The notes below the pieces were generated by a model. It was not told where the DNA came from. It saw only the letters and a list, made by a program, of their open reading frames with translations, and ran no database searches. From Lottia gigantea (taxonomy: Eukaryota > Mollusca > Gastropoda > Lottiidae): a stretch of DNA of 64,000 bases. A program made the position numbers and the translations under genes. Positions within the stretch are counted from its first letter, which is position 1, and the number at the start of each line of letters is the position of its first letter. Below, piece after piece: positions 15,401 to 29,369 of the stretch. The DNA lies in contig NW_008710663.1 of NCBI RefSeq assembly GCF_000327385.1, forward strand, positions 759,271 to 823,270, given 5' to 3'.

Positions 15401-16734
15401 AGTCAAGTTTTATAGAACAGGTTGTATATGAATATTAAGTACTGTCAATTGCTGTGTTTAGATGTTGACAAGTCAAATAGAACAATGTCATTAAGGGAAT
15501 GAATGCTACTTTAAGACAATACAACATGACATTCTACAACACTGTTTTCTACCACTTAAAGTACTATTACAGGATGATGAATTCTTAATGTCAATCATTT
15601 TCTAAAAGTGGTTGGCTTTCATCATATTGGATTAATATTAAGCTCTGCTATAATAGTGCATCAATTTCTTGTTGATCTTTTATGTGAAAAGTTTTCATCA
15701 TTCAAAAATTATCATTAAAAATGATTACTTTAGAAAAGCCAGTATCATTTGAGAAAGATAACCCTGGTGGATACAAGAATTATTTACACCAGATGAGCTT
15801 GAAACCAACTTTGCTTTCTGATCTCAGACCACTAATATGACCAATCATTATGATATGGCACAATATCCACCAGCAAGGTGCCACTTCAGTGACTGTCTGT
15901 AGGATATCTTCCAATCAATTCTAGCCTATTCTTTAACAATGGAATGACGTATGGTTTGCACCATAAAACTATGTCAGGATTTCATTTCATGAGTTCCAAT
16001 GTCTTGAAAAATAGAGATTTCCAACAAACATTGTCCTATCTGTACTTGACCATAACTTAAATCAAAGCTGCTTTACAAGAGCCTGATTCACTGAGCATTC
16101 ATAAGTCCTGTGGATAAAATATAATATAATGTAATGTGTGGTAAACATGATGATCTCAATCATGAATGGAAATGTTTTTGATCTGCTAGCATAAAATAGT
16201 TTGGAAAGGACATTTCTAAGAATTTCTCCTTGAAATTTGGAAATCTAAAAGGAGCATTCTAAATGCAGCTGTCCTAGCAAAATGTCTATCTTCAATTGCC
16301 TAATCAATCTTAGAATGTATGACATGTATCAGAGAAATGCCCAGATTTGCTGAGCTGTAAGTCAAATTGGTGTTATGTTATCAGTTAGAAGTCTTATAAT
16401 TAAATTGTCATCTCTTGAGACATAGTTTCAAGTTTATTAAACTTTCTTTTCAGTTAAGTACGTTTGTACTTGTGTTACAGCACAGTAGAAGTTAAAACCA
16501 AAAAAAACTAATGACCACTAATCAGCTTAAAATCAATAGTTTTAGTGTTTATGCTATTAGTATAAGTTTTATGGTCTATGGGTAGAAGTTCCTTAAAGTT
16601 GTTTGTTGTTATCAGCAAATGTAAAGGAAGGATTGCTGATCATGCAGCTGCATAAAGCTTATCATTTGAACTTATATAGTATGGGCTCAATACATTAGGA
16701 TAAGGATGTGCATAATAAGTATATTATTTTGTGA
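9491..16734. other. non-coding AT-rich sequence
   Basis: No exon was recognised. AAT/AATG-rich simple sequence lies at about 12180-12245. An open frame of 122 codons at 14004-14372 has no recognisable similarity. Confidence 0.4.
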
Positions 16735-16945
16735 TTTCAGCTGTCCAAGTATTATTAAGATTCCATAGCCTGTAGTACACAGGGACTCAATCAGTTGTCC
16801 CAACGGTATGACAAGGGGTTCCAGTCTGTATCCATAACAGATCATGTAGCATTTGAAAATCTGAAGGTATTACCTCCACCTATGCCAGTATCAAACCTAG
16901 AACCCTTCAGTTAAGGATCAAGCCTCTTACTCTTGTTGTAGCTTG
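16735..16945 (+). repeat. dispersed repeat copy (same family as 6590-6790)
   Basis: It shares GCCTGTAGTACACAGGGACTC and the TGTCCCA block with the copy near 6.7 kb. The 3' part, read in reverse, has GGTTCTAGGTTTGATACTGG, which faintly resembles a pol III B box. Diverged. Confidence 0.45.
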
Positions 16946-17085
16946 TAGAAGGCCCATCAAATAAATTTTTATCTACAACTTCTCTATATATCAAATTCAG
17001 CACTGGCTTTAGTTGTCTAAAGTTAAAGCCTTCATTGTGTTAATAAAAATCTGTACAAGCAAGGCCATACATGTGTACAGGTCAG

Positions 17086-17152
17086 GAAAAAAAATCTGGA
17101 GATTTGCCTTGAAAAATCTGGAGATTGGGTGAAAAGTCGGGAGATTTTTTCC
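17086..17152. repeat. three short repeats of AAATCTGGAGATT
   Basis: AATCTGGAGATT occurs twice 23 bases apart and a third diverged copy (GTCGGGAGATT) follows. Confidence 0.5.
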
Positions 17153-18154
17153 AAAGCGCGTAAATTCGTGATTTGAAACTCCAAATTGATTCTTTTTTTC
17201 TTTTTTTTTTTAAATAAGCTGTAAGCCTTGTAAATTATATTAAATTGATCATAGGCCTACATGACACAGTTAAAATTAACAATCTATAATTATGGATAAT
17301 TCTAGAAATAGTGCCTGATATTTCAAATTTAGGGGCCCAAAAAAAATTTGATATTATCATTCTTCAGTATTGATTGAATCAAAAATAATGTCAAGGTGGA
17401 ATGATGTTTGAAAACAAGAAAGCAAGCATGATCCCAGCCGTCTAAATTAAATGGTACCGGTAGGCTTACATCATATATGTACCATATTAAAAATCAGTAT
17501 GTTCTGAAAGCAATATTTAGTAAATAATATGTACTGGCAATGTTACTTTTTCCAAAGGTGTAATTCATGACATCTTAAATATCTCCAGTCCGATCATTAA
17601 ATACTTTTCCTGCAACACTCACGAAGTATTGAATTGAATTTTCCGCTTCCATTTTGACGTTCTTCGGAATGGTAAGACTTGTAATAAGTAAGCCTGTTAT
17701 GCAGGCGATCAAATGAATGTTTACATGCTACAGTAAAATTACAATTGCTGCAAGGCAATTCCATTAATCAAAATCTCATCCTGAACATGGCAAAATCAAG
17801 AGTACAAATATTATAGTAGTAGAGGACTCCTCCAAAGAGAAGTACTATCAGGTGATACTATAGGCAGGCATGGAAATATTTGATCATTCAGAAAATATGT
17901 AAGAAGAATATTAATCTAAAAAGCGAAGACAAAACTTGGGACAAAAAGTGAAATACATTGTTTATAGAAGAGATCAAAGGTTCTACTGTTGGTGGTTTTA
18001 AATAAAGTTAAGACTCCCACTCATTACTGTGACATATGATAAATATTGTTGATATTTTTAGAAGAAATGTGTCTCAGTGTTTCATTATAAATTAGAAAGT
18101 GACTTAATGAAGAGATAAGGTAAGAGAATGATATTAACTATGCTTGTAGTCTGC

Positions 18155-18452
18155 CATCTTCATAATGACAAGTTATCACCAACTTGGTCTTATACTTTGC
18201 CTGCAATAACCACCTTTCTTGTTTCATAGAATGCAGAATTTTGATTGGAAGGTTGGCCAGCCAATACAGCCAACCAGATATCTCGACAGAAGGACTGAAG
18301 ACACTATGACTTTACAAACTTTCTGTCAGGAAATGGCTAATGTAAAATCTAATCAAATTGATGCATTTACAAACTGACAGGATACAAGAAAGGTGGCTAT
18401 TGCAATCAAGGTATAAGACAAAGTTCGTTATAGCGTGGCATTGTGTAGAAGG
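18155..18452. mobile_element. foldback MITE with 9-bp target-site duplication
   Basis: Both ends carry inverted arms of about 68 bp. The left arm includes CTTATACTTTGCCTGCAATA and CCACCTTTCTTG; the right arm, inverted, has CTTATACCTTGATTGCAATA and CCACCTTTCTTG. The element is flanked by the exact direct repeat GTAGTCTGC at 18146-18154 and 18453-18461. It has no coding capacity. A 9-bp duplication fits Mutator-like elements, but family assignment needs a match to an autonomous copy. Confidence 0.75.
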
Positions 18453-18461
18453 TAGTCTGCT

Positions 18462-20024
18462 TTGACAGAGATGATGTAAACTTATAAACAATAAAAGTTA
18501 AATATCAAGACGCTATCTACATTATTCTTCTGTCTTCAAGCAGTTGATGATTCAATTTAATGATCTGACCAAAAATGTCTATGTTTGAAAATAACAGGTT
18601 GGGTCAAAAATAGTTTAATAGTCCAGACATAAGAGCTTGTTACTTCTATAAACTGATTGGCACGGCTGATGGACTTCCCCAGACATTGTTCATGTCTGAC
18701 TTTTTGAAAAACAAAACTAGCTGTCTAAATTGTCTACTTCTACCTTTTCAGTATGATTCTGTTTGTATCAAATGAACCCAAAAAGGAAGGACAAATGAAA
18801 GCAGATGGATTTGTAGCAGGTGTTTCAGTAAAATGTGCATTCTCTTGGCTACTCACATCACCTGTCTCAGTAACTTTGCTGTGCTCAAAGATATTTGATG
18901 TTTACTCAGCTAACAGACTGACCTTGGAAACGACCTTGCATGAGCCTAATTATACAGAAATAGAATGTCTAAAGCGTGATTCTATAATCATTTGATGTCT
19001 GAGAAGTCAACATCTCTTAATTTATTTCATTTCTTTTCTTTTCTCTTTCCTTGAGTTTCTCAGTTATCAATTGAAATTGGAAACATATAATCCAAAGTGT
19101 GAAGTTGACAATGGCATTTGGTTTTTACTAATAAATCATTTATAAAAAAAAAACATAACAAAACAATGTGAATATTAAATGAGTAATTTCCTTATGACTT
19201 ATTCTATCATGGTGCATCTTTACAATATGTATCTTAACAGTATGTATTAAATCTGAGATTATATGTTCAGTACTTAAGTAGTGCAGGCAACTTAGATACA
19301 TATATATATATATATATTTAGGTAATTAGGCATCATTACAATGTTTTGATCTATATAACTTTATGATCCTACAATATGTATTAAAACATTAATGTTCACT
19401 GTAATGCTCTGAGATGAATGTTCTCAATATTAATACATGCCAAAGAATGCAAATTGTCAGTAAGCTGTGCTAATACATGCCAATGTTCCCAATGTATCAT
19501 TCCAATAAAGAATATGTTTGTACAATGTGTTTTAAATACATATTGTCAGTTAGCTGTGCTAAATACATTCCAATGTTTCATTCTAATAAACAATGTGTCT
19601 GTACTATGTGTTATAAATCTGTGAATATTTAATAATAGTAATTGTCTCTGTCAATCTCACTAAATGCATTCTAATTAATTATTTATATTTATTGACAATC
19701 AATTTTCTGGCTGATTTCTATTGGTTAATTTATAACATATTTCATGGTGTAAAATGATTTTAAATGCTTTATATTTTATCAGTGGTTTTTATAAAGGCTT
19801 GATTTTTTTACCAAAATTTTTAATTTCCAGATCAAAATGCTGTCATGCTCCTATTTGCAGCCAATTTCACAAAGTCTGAAATTTGTCTAATTTCATATAA
19901 TGCACCGATTCAAACTCTCATTATGTCCCTGATGCACCAAGGGGGCCCAAAACCTTTCAGTAATGCTTGTACCAGTAAGTAACTTTACTTGCTTAAGTAA
20001 AATAGCAATTATGTCTAATAACCT
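18462..20024. other. non-coding AT-rich sequence
   Basis: No exon was recognised. It includes a TA microsatellite at about 19300-19318 and the duplication at 19447-19625. Confidence 0.4.
19447..19625. repeat. two-copy direct duplication, about 89 bp
   Basis: ATTGTCAG(T)(A/T)AGCTGTGCTAA starts at 19453 and again at 19542, followed in both by a CATTC(C/T)AATAAA block and an ATGTGTT(T/A)TAAAT block. Confidence 0.7.
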
Positions 20025-20580
20025 TGATGCCGAATAGTCATGGTGTCAAATAACCTTGATTTCAAATAACTATGTCAAATAGTCATGTCAAAAAACCTTG
20101 ATGTCAAACAACAATGATATCAAATAACCTTGATGCCGAATAGTCATGGTGTCAAATAACCTTGATTTCAAATAACAATGATGTCAGATAGTCATGTCAA
20201 TTAATCTTGATGTAAAACAACAATGAAGTCAAATAACCTTGATGTCAAATAGTCATGATGTGAAATAACTATGATGCCAAATAGCAATGATGTCAAAAAC
20301 TATGATGTCAAATAGTCATGGTTTTTCCTTGATGTCAAAAAACAATGATGTCATATAGTTATGATGTCAAATAACCTTGATGTCAAATAGTCATGATGTG
20401 AAATAACTATGATGCCAAATAGCAATGATGTCAAAAACTATGATGTCAAATAGTCATGGTTTTTCCTTGATGTCAAAAAACAATGATGTCATATAGTTAT
20501 GATGTCAAATAACCTTGATGTCAAATAACCATGATGTCAAATAACCTTGATGTCAAACAACTATGGTGTCAAATAGCCAT
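20025..20580. repeat. satellite of about 16-17 bp units with a 138-bp higher-order repeat
   Basis: The unit is close to GATGTCAAATAGTCAT or GATGTCAAATAACCTT. A 138-bp block starting at 20231 recurs at 20369, including the unusual interruption GGTTTTTCCTTGATG (20320 and 20458). Confidence 0.85.
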
Positions 20581-22879
20581 ATAGAAATAGCTATTCTAGT
20601 ATACAGTAATAAATGTACAGAAGACAAAACACAATGATTTGTGGGGAAATGTGTTTAAAGTTTTCAATTATATTATAACCTAGATAAACATGAGAATAAT
20701 TGAACTCTATCATTCATTATTTGATAAATAAGAAAATAATTATGGTTTCCATTACACTCTTCAATTTTCTCTCTTTGACCTGATTTTTTTTTCTGATCAC
20801 TTGAATTGACTTGAGTAAGGTAGAATTTCTTACTGTGTTAGAATATAATTGATATTCCTTAGACTACATGAAACTCAAGTTGGCAAATCAATACTTATCA
20901 ATTTGCAGTATTTTGTATCGTGGTTCATTTCCAATTTACTTTCCATGCACCATTTTCATTCCAATGGTAAGTCATTTGATATAAACAAGTTGCTTTTAAT
21001 TTTGCGCATTGTAGCTGATCACATCAGAAAACTTCCACATCGTTATTCCTATCTTCACAATGTCAAGTTATTACGACCTTCTGCTTATACCTTGACAATT
21101 GCCGAATTTCTTGTATCACCAAATGCAGCTATTATATTGGATTGTTCACTGAAAATACGGTCAATCAGAGCCCTTGAAAGAAAGAAAAAAAAGACTGTCA
21201 ATTGAGTGTTTATCAACTTTTTGTTTGTGCCTCTGATTGAAGGATTGATACATGTTTGTAGACATTCATTCATAAATGAAATACATCAATGATAAATATG
21301 TAAATAAATAATTTTAAATTAATAAATAGATTAATAAATATCTACAGTGATATTTGTGAATTAATTTTGTTGAATCATTGATTTTTTCATTAAAATTTTT
21401 ATCAGTATGTCTGATCAATTACTAATTAAAGTTCATGGGAACTATGCTCGGTAGCTATATTACTACATTACTGTCTTTCATTTTATTAATGCTTGTCTAA
21501 TTATCTGCGACTATTGAAAGGAAATGCTGTGTCTTAATTCATACTTTACTGATATACATATAATTTAAAATTTACCAGTGTCACAAATACTTTGTTACGA
21601 AGAAAATAAAACAGTGACTTAGTTACACGCCAAGTTTGTCATGATAAGAATACATTAAACTTTGTATTTTCTTTTAATTAAAAAAGATTAATCAATATAT
21701 TACCTTTTCTGTCGTGTTAATTCAATACTTGCTAGCGTTACCAATGATTTGCATAGTAATAAAGTGGAACATGATTTAAAATTGATTACATTAAAGGGAA
21801 ATCATGTTTTTGATTTGCAAAATGTATTGATGGTGCAAAAATTAAATTCAAAATACATGTATGTTATTATAACAACATCACAATGCTTTTGATACATTCA
21901 TTGATAAATCACACCAAATTTCAATTCAGCGTTTTCACAACTACAAATAGATTTAGCTTCTTTGATGCTATTCATCTATTTTAGGATATATCTTCAGTTG
22001 CTTTTTGATCATTGGTTCCATGATCACATATTATGGGACTATTTGTGAGATTTTAACCAGGATTACACTGTACTACAAGAATCCTATTTTTTTGTATACA
22101 GAAATGTAAGAAATAACTAAAATGACTCTGCAAAATTCTACCATAACTCGAAAATGATTAATGGTTTTTGTAAAGAAAATGGACAGAGTGAGATTTTTGC
22201 CACTTTGATGAAATAATTGAAATGGTCAAACTGACTGTAGGCTATCAAATACTTGCACAAATTTATCTAGACTAAAAAACATCTATAATTGCATTTGCTG
22301 GGAATCTATAATACTTCACTCCAATAGAATAGTAAATGTGAAAAATTTAACTGGCATAGAGCCAAATTACTCCCGTTGGATTTTGGTTTAAATTGACTTT
22401 TCCATGAGACGCTATAAATAGTCCAAACATGAATTCATCAGGGATTGTTTGAATTTGAATTTTATGTCACATGTTTCAGTGTTTCAAAGGGAATAAATCA
22501 TGCCTTTTTAACCCCGAGAAAGAAATATGTCATTAAAATGTCTAGACATCATTTTTACCAAGAAACAGTCCATTTTCTCCAAAATACATTCTAAATACAT
22601 CTTATTGATTTCTCTAACTTCACTTAACTTTCTGCATATTCATTATCTCTTAAATACGATGAGTGAATAAGTACACAAGAGTTCAAATCTTTTCTAGTAA
22701 CATTGTCAATGTCAACATGTCCTTTAAACATACAGATACAGATCTTCTAATATTAGGAATTTTTTGGAATCGTGCAACAATTCTGCAATTTTTACAATTA
22801 TACAATTTAGAAGCAACAAAAAGCAATCTCAAAATTATTCTAACCTATGGTATGCTTTAGACATGTTCAGATTTTCTAA
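20581..22879. other. non-coding AT-rich sequence
   Basis: No exon was recognised. The 118-codon open frame at 20849-21205 is not supported by any similarity. Confidence 0.35.
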
Positions 22880-23062
22880 TTTTTATCCTCATTTCAATAG
22901 GAATAATTTTCTTTGCTTTTCTGCACTCATATAGCTGGATAAGCTGGCAGACAGAGAAAAGAATTTTTCAAGGTCATGAGACTTCCACTTACTGATATTG
23001 AGATTCAAACTCATGACCTTCATTTCCTGACTTTACTATCAAGTACCATCTATAGACCATAC
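22880..23062 (-). repeat. degraded tRNA-derived SINE
   Basis: On the minus strand, TGGTCTATAGATGGTA (23059-23044) resembles a pol III A box. GGTCATGAGTTTGAATCTC (about 23018-23000) resembles a tRNA B box (GGTTCGAATCC). Spacing is that of a tRNA head. Too diverged for a working tRNA. Confidence 0.5.
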
Positions 23063-23540
23063 TTTGTCACTCATGAAAATGGACAAATTGAATAAATTCA
23101 GTTTCAGTACATATTCGAAAATCTCAAGATCCACAGCTTCTTAGACACATATTGAAATATCACAGGTTTGAGTTCCTCAACAATCCATGGAATGCCATTA
23201 TCTCTTTTGTTTTTTTAACATGGACATTTGGAAGTCCTTGGTGTCACAGAAAGATTTCTCTCATTGCACACTGCATAGCATTTCTTGCATTCATTAGACT
23301 AAGAGTATGATATGAAATTCTATTTCATTCCATGACAGTTTGGATATGTTGCAAGACTGCTTTTATGACTTAATGGTGAATTGGAAATGTTGGCTAAATA
23401 AAGTGTCAATTAATCTACATATGTATTACCTCTCTTGAGACAGGCAAGACGAGGAGATTTGTCACTTTAAGTATCTTAGACAAAGTTGTCTGCCATACAA
23501 TGTTTACTTGATAGACAGGTCAATTACTAGTTTTCTTAAT
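23063..23540. other. non-coding sequence
   Basis: Nothing recognised. Confidence 0.4.
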
Positions 23541-24325
23541 GATGGTACAACCTGTCTTCCTTATAATTCATCAATATTACAACTTCATATACTCCACATT
23601 TATTACTCTGTTATATTTTGTCACCATTAATGTTATATTTTATCACCATTGTACTATTAAATTAAGTCATGATTATATGTTACAATCATCACCATTAAAC
23701 TATTTGGCCCTTAATGTTATATCCATTACTTTCTTAAATTTTGTCACCAGTACACTATTATAATTAAGCAGTTATAATTACATTATGTTACCAATACACT
23801 TTTATAATTATATTATTTTACCATTACACTATTATAATTACATTATGTCATCATAACACTATATAATTACATTATGTCATCATTACACTATATAATTACA
23901 TTTTTTCACCATTATACTATTACATTTATTCCTCATCATTACACTTTTATATTTTTTCACCAATACACTATTATGATTACATTATGTTACCAATACACTA
24001 TTATAATTACATTTTTTCACCATTACACTATTATGATTACATTATGTCACCATTACACTATTATGATTACATTATGTCACCATTACACTATTATGATTAC
24101 ATTATGTCACCATTACACTATTATGATTACATTAAATCACCATGATACTAGTACGCTTTTTCTCCATTTCACTTTTATATTTTTTAACCATTACACTATT
24201 GTCACCATTATATTATTATATTTTGTCATCATAACACTATTATATGTTGTCACCATTACATTATTGTTACCATTACACTAACTTATTATATGTGGTTACC
24301 ATCAAACTAATATAATTATATTATC
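23541..24325. repeat. 30-bp minisatellite (CACCATTACACTATTATGAT core)
   Basis: The unit is CACCATTACACTATTATGAT plus TACATTATGT. It is exact at 24047-24136 and increasingly degenerate on both sides. Because 30 is a multiple of three it yields a 135-codon open frame (HHYTIMITLC repeats) that is not evidence of a gene. Confidence 0.85.
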
Positions 24326-27300
24326 ACAAGACAAAATGGTCATGCACTTACCCGACAGTCAACCAAATGAATGACGAAGACAAGAAACCGGTTCAAAAAT
24401 GGTGCAGAAAGCAATTTATTTTAACTGTAATTTTGTGTTGCAATTTTCTTGAATGGTTTTTAAGCCCTACCATTATGAAGGTTTAAAAGTTGCTTTTCTG
24501 GTTACTTCCTGTTCTAGTTGGTGTCTGTATGGTGTGTGACTTTCAGTGTGATAAGGGTGAGACCAGTGTCCGTAATGATTTTATATCAACAAAAAATATA
24601 ATAATATGTAAATTGGTATTATAAGATACTATAACTTGGTGCTTGAACATCCAGTCAGCTTTTAACAGCATGATTAATTAACAGGAAATGACATCTTTAT
24701 ACATGATTAACCAGTAGAATTCAAATCATTCATAGTCATATACAAAAAAGAAACGATTTCATAATTCTCAAACCTTACAAAATACGCGGAAATCAATAGC
24801 ATAAAAAACAAGAGGTGAAAGATTACTTCTGCACGAGCAATTTGAACAATTTATTGGAAAATAAGATGAAATGTTACCTAATGGTTCATCATTATTGAAA
24901 AAAATGTGAAATTTATGAAGTGTCAAGTGCATTAATAGTTTTTTTTCTCTATAACAGAACAATTCATCTCTTACTTAAATTGCTTAATAATTAACTTATA
25001 CACAACTATCTAGTTGATCTGAAGGATGTGATAATATCTGATTGAGATAAGTGAAAAGTTAGATTAAATATTTGGAAAATATTAAAGGAAGATTTATTAT
25101 TGGGGCATACTTAAAGGATGTTTTAACATTTGGAGGGAAGATTAAATATATGGAAGTATTTAAAGGAAGATTAAATATACAGAAGAATTTATAGGAAGAT
25201 TAATATATACAGAAGAATTCATAGGAAGATTATATATAAGGAAATATTTCAAGGAAGATTAAATATTGAGAAGTATTCACTGTGAAGAATGGTCAATGCG
25301 TAACATTAATGCAGTAATTAAATAGTCTTTACTATTTGCAGCATCTTGATGTGGATATCAATTTAGTGTGTAGCAGAGTTTTATATATGATGTGTCAGGT
25401 CATTGTTAGCATCCTTGTTAAAAATTAACCTTATTCAAATGGCTGTTTGTGTTCATTTTTCAGTGAGATGTGTACCACTTCCCTGATAAGAGCAGTTAAA
25501 GTTATAGGTTTATCCATTACAAAAAGGCCATTATAAATCTAGCTGGTGGTCTTACTTGGGTGAGGCATAAAAAAAATTTTAATTGTTCTATGCAGAAAAA
25601 ATGAATTCTGTGCTGACTGCTAATCCTGCTTGCCAAGAATATAAAGAAAGTCACAATGACTTAATTACTGAAAGAAACGAAATTAAAATCTTATAAAAAT
25701 CTGTCTCCTCTATTGATAAATATAAAAAGACAAGTATTGGCTATTTAGATAAAGAATTAAGTAGTTCAGGGTACTATTGGGCGAGAGAAATTGATTGACA
25801 AAGTAATCTGACCTAAATAATCCTTTCAAAGATTAAAAGCTTTGCCAATCATCTAGAACTAAATTGTGTTGGATTTCTCAGATAGTGAAAAATGTTTAAA
25901 AGAGAAGAGTATGAAATTAAATGTAAGATGGTTGAAATGGAACTAGCCAGTGATGAAGTGAACCTCACATCACATCATATCAACTATATCATTACTCAAA
26001 TATTGACTTCTTTTCTTTTACTATTTGGTCAGACGCGGGAACTATTTTCCTATGTGGAAGCATTGAAAATGACACTATTGTCAATGACTGGCCTGAAGGA
26101 TAATCACTTCCTTTTAACGGAATAATATTTAATTAGACAGTCCAAGTCCGTTTCTAGTCCACTGATCTTAGTGATGGCAACTCGAGTACAAAATGAACAA
26201 GATGTTTTGTCATATTAGTAAGACTTCATTAAGCTTGGCAATGTGATCCGTTCCTTGGAGGCATAACTGGCCAATGATTTCATCTATACTCTACTCACGA
26301 ACTCATCTCCAAGTTTGGGTCAACAACGTCATTTCAGCAATTTTCTTTCCAATATAAGAGTTATATAGTAATAGTCCTGAATTTTATTGATTTTTTCTTC
26401 AGCCATTGCTTTTCTGATTTTGCTGAGTTATGAATGAAAATTAACCTCAATCTTTTTAATAATTTTATAAAAGAAAAGAATTTGTGATATACTGAAGGAA
26501 CAATAAATTAAAGAGTTCCTATAAAAGCATGTTCAATGAGATTACAAATCACAGAATGATCACAAGTGTTTCACTTTTAGTCATCATGTTCTTTAGGCTG
26601 GCAAGAACTTTGCAATACTGTTGAGTTTTTTTGATACATCATTAGTAATTTTCAATTAAGGCGTACACCGTGGCAACATGGTGATGGTGATGGTTTTTCA
26701 CCTTAAATATTCCTGATTTACCTCTGATGCTCTATGCATTACCTTTTTGACTTCCTCATTTGAACATCATTTGTTAACATAAATATTGTCATGTTTTTAT
26801 GTCGACTTTTCTGAACTAATGAGAAAAGAAAGACATATTGAGTGTTAATACAAATGTTAACAAGACAGAAAAGTACATTTTTCCTCGACAGCAATTGATA
26901 TTGTAAAATGAACTCACTTGCATCATCTAATTCATCCAATTTCTAGATATAATTATTTATGGAGAATCTTCTTTTAACAAATTATATTCAATTCTTAATA
27001 CTTGTACTTATATATAAATGTGTATATCTTTGGTATAAGATAACATGATTAATGAGAAGAATTTATCTAAAAATTCATATTGATATTGTAAAGGTGCTTG
27101 CTGTGAACATTTGATTTAACTAGAACTAACAAACATCTTTAATATATTTTAACTTATTCACAAAAACTAATATTGATAATAAAAAATTGATCTGAAGATC
27201 AAACTTTCTGTGAACTTTGGTAGATTCACTTGGACACGATTAGCCTTATAGAGCAAAAACAATATTCTTCTAGAATGAACTATTTTGAGTAAGAGTTGTT

Positions 27301-29369
27301 TCACCCCTGGATTTTACTTGAATATAAACATTATGCTTCTAATACATTCAATAAACATTAATCTAATTGAGAGTATGTATCATATGATTTTGGTTATCAT
27401 ACTTTACTCATATGCCTCATGTCAATTCTTCATTTCCAAACCAGTTCTCCTGAATGTACTATCAGAACCACTTGTTGGCAGCATTCAATCAGCTTCTGTT
27501 AGAAGATCAACTTCCCCCATATTGCAATGCAAAGCTTACCAAATAAAAGTTTCTGTAATAGAAGTCCCAAAAGAAGTAAATTTTATCAGTTGTGGTCATT
27601 ATCAGAAAAGTAAAAATTCTTGCAATCTCGAGAGGAATATTAAAGATCTGAACCAGTCTAATTTGTAGATTTCCATGTTGATGATAATAAATGGTGAAAT
27701 GGAATATTATGAAACCAAGTTTGTCCCTGGACAATCATTGCAAGACTTGAATTCACAGGAGATAAATATTACACGAATAGATATGAATAGATAATTTGAA
27801 GAGTTTTTTTCTCATGATCGAAATGTAGATTATGAATATTGACCTGCCGTGCCTAATCCTACTCATTGCCTCCTCCCATGTCATAATGACCATCTTTTCT
27901 TATCCAGTAAGTTTAGCGAGAATTGGAATCGATCTGAAAAGTCGAAATTTCTTGTAAAATTCTCTGAATTGATATGAAACTGAGATGTCTGGCTGGAAGA
28001 CGAATAATCTTGATTCTCTCGCAGACTCAAGTTGTTAACGAGGGTTAACCAAAGCCAGTCTATGTCTTCAACACTAGAAGATATTATGTAAATAAGTCTT
28101 TAACATAATTTTATCAAACAAATTTCACTTTTTGATAGAGTTCTTTGAGTCAAAGAAGTAAATTAAATGATGTAGATTACAAAGCCTTTGAAAATATGTA
28201 TTCTGGTGAAAATCAAGAATATTTTTTTTCTGATAAGTTTTTCTATCACTATGGTAATAAGAAGGTTTTAACATGATAATTATTTCTTGTTAAGTTAAGA
28301 ACCAGAATCTATGAAAATAATAAAAAAATGTTGTCATGTATGCCATTAGGTTATCTCTCGACTTTTTGGATGAACTTCAAGATAGTTTGGAATTCTCTCT
28401 ATGCTAACTCTGCTTCCTGAAATCTTCAGGATAACAAGGTGAACCACGTATATATAATTAATTCATGTTTACCATAAAGCCTGAGATGTCAAGTTTTATA
28501 ATTGAGGACTTCTTTTATAGGGAATGTAATATTAATTCATTTTGCATCCTTTTCTTTGATTGTCGAATTATACAAACATGACTGAATGGGTTTGTGAAAG
28601 AACATGAAACTGGCTGCTCAGTACAGGATGTATCAAAACGTGACCATTTGGTAATATGTGGATTATGGCTAGCTAATTCCTGTAATGAAATCGACTCAAT
28701 AAATAACCTCAGGACTTGTGCTAAAGATTGAGTTTTATTCCACTCTCTCATCAGAAGAAAAACACGGCTATTATTTTGTTATTACAGTGTGACAGACAGA
28801 CATCAGTCCATGTATTGATCATTTAATACCACTTCTTCTATCTTATCACACGCACAAAAATACATAATCTTTACCCAAATCATGTTTTTCTTGCTTAACT
28901 AATAACTTGAACGCTACTATTCAACGGTACTCTTTGCGGTTTTTTCTTTTTCGCTGATGGTATTTGCTGTGTCAGCTGAAGAAACTGATATGCAGGCTCT
29001 TAATTGAATTCTGATTTGATCTAATACAATAGTTTAATTGGGATCATAGCTACTAGCTAGGGAGTCAAGGCATGTTAAACCAATCCAGACACCTGATACA
29101 ACTCTTCAAGTGGGATTGTCAAATGGTCATAGTTTTGTCCTTATGAGGGGCTTAAAATAATGAAAATGATGGATATTACTTAGAATTTTTATTCTACATG
29201 CATTAATGTATGTTTTGAAACAATCATCTTCCTGTGGATGAAGAATAACTAGAAAGGTACTATTAAAATGCTCTTAGTGGTAGTCTTTTTTCTTGAAGGT
29301 CATTCAAGGTGCTGACAATGCAACTTTCTGAAGATTGAGTTTATTGTGATGACTGTGTAATTACGTTTT
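24326..29369. other. non-coding AT-rich sequence
   Basis: No exon was recognised. It includes degenerate repeats of AGGAAGATTAAATATA (about 36 bp, 25055-25280). The open frame 27285-27668 lacks similarity to known proteins. Confidence 0.35.
25055..25280. repeat. degenerate minisatellite, unit about 36 bp
   Basis: AGGAAGATTAAATATA(C/T)(A/G)GAAG-type units recur about six times. Confidence 0.6.

Noticed and set aside
18753-18995. 80-codon open frame on the plus strand
   Set aside because: No recognisable domain; length is within chance for this composition.
20849-21205. 118-codon open frame on the plus strand
   Set aside because: No family resemblance and no convincing exon boundaries.
22985-23062. 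A tRNA gene on the minus strand
   Set aside because: Only box-like motifs remain; stems cannot be formed convincingly.
23874-24281. 135-codon open frame of HHYTIMITLC repeats
   Set aside because: Product of the 30-bp minisatellite.
27285-27668. 127-codon open frame on the plus strand
   Set aside because: No similarity recognised; an overlapping minus-strand frame is equally open.
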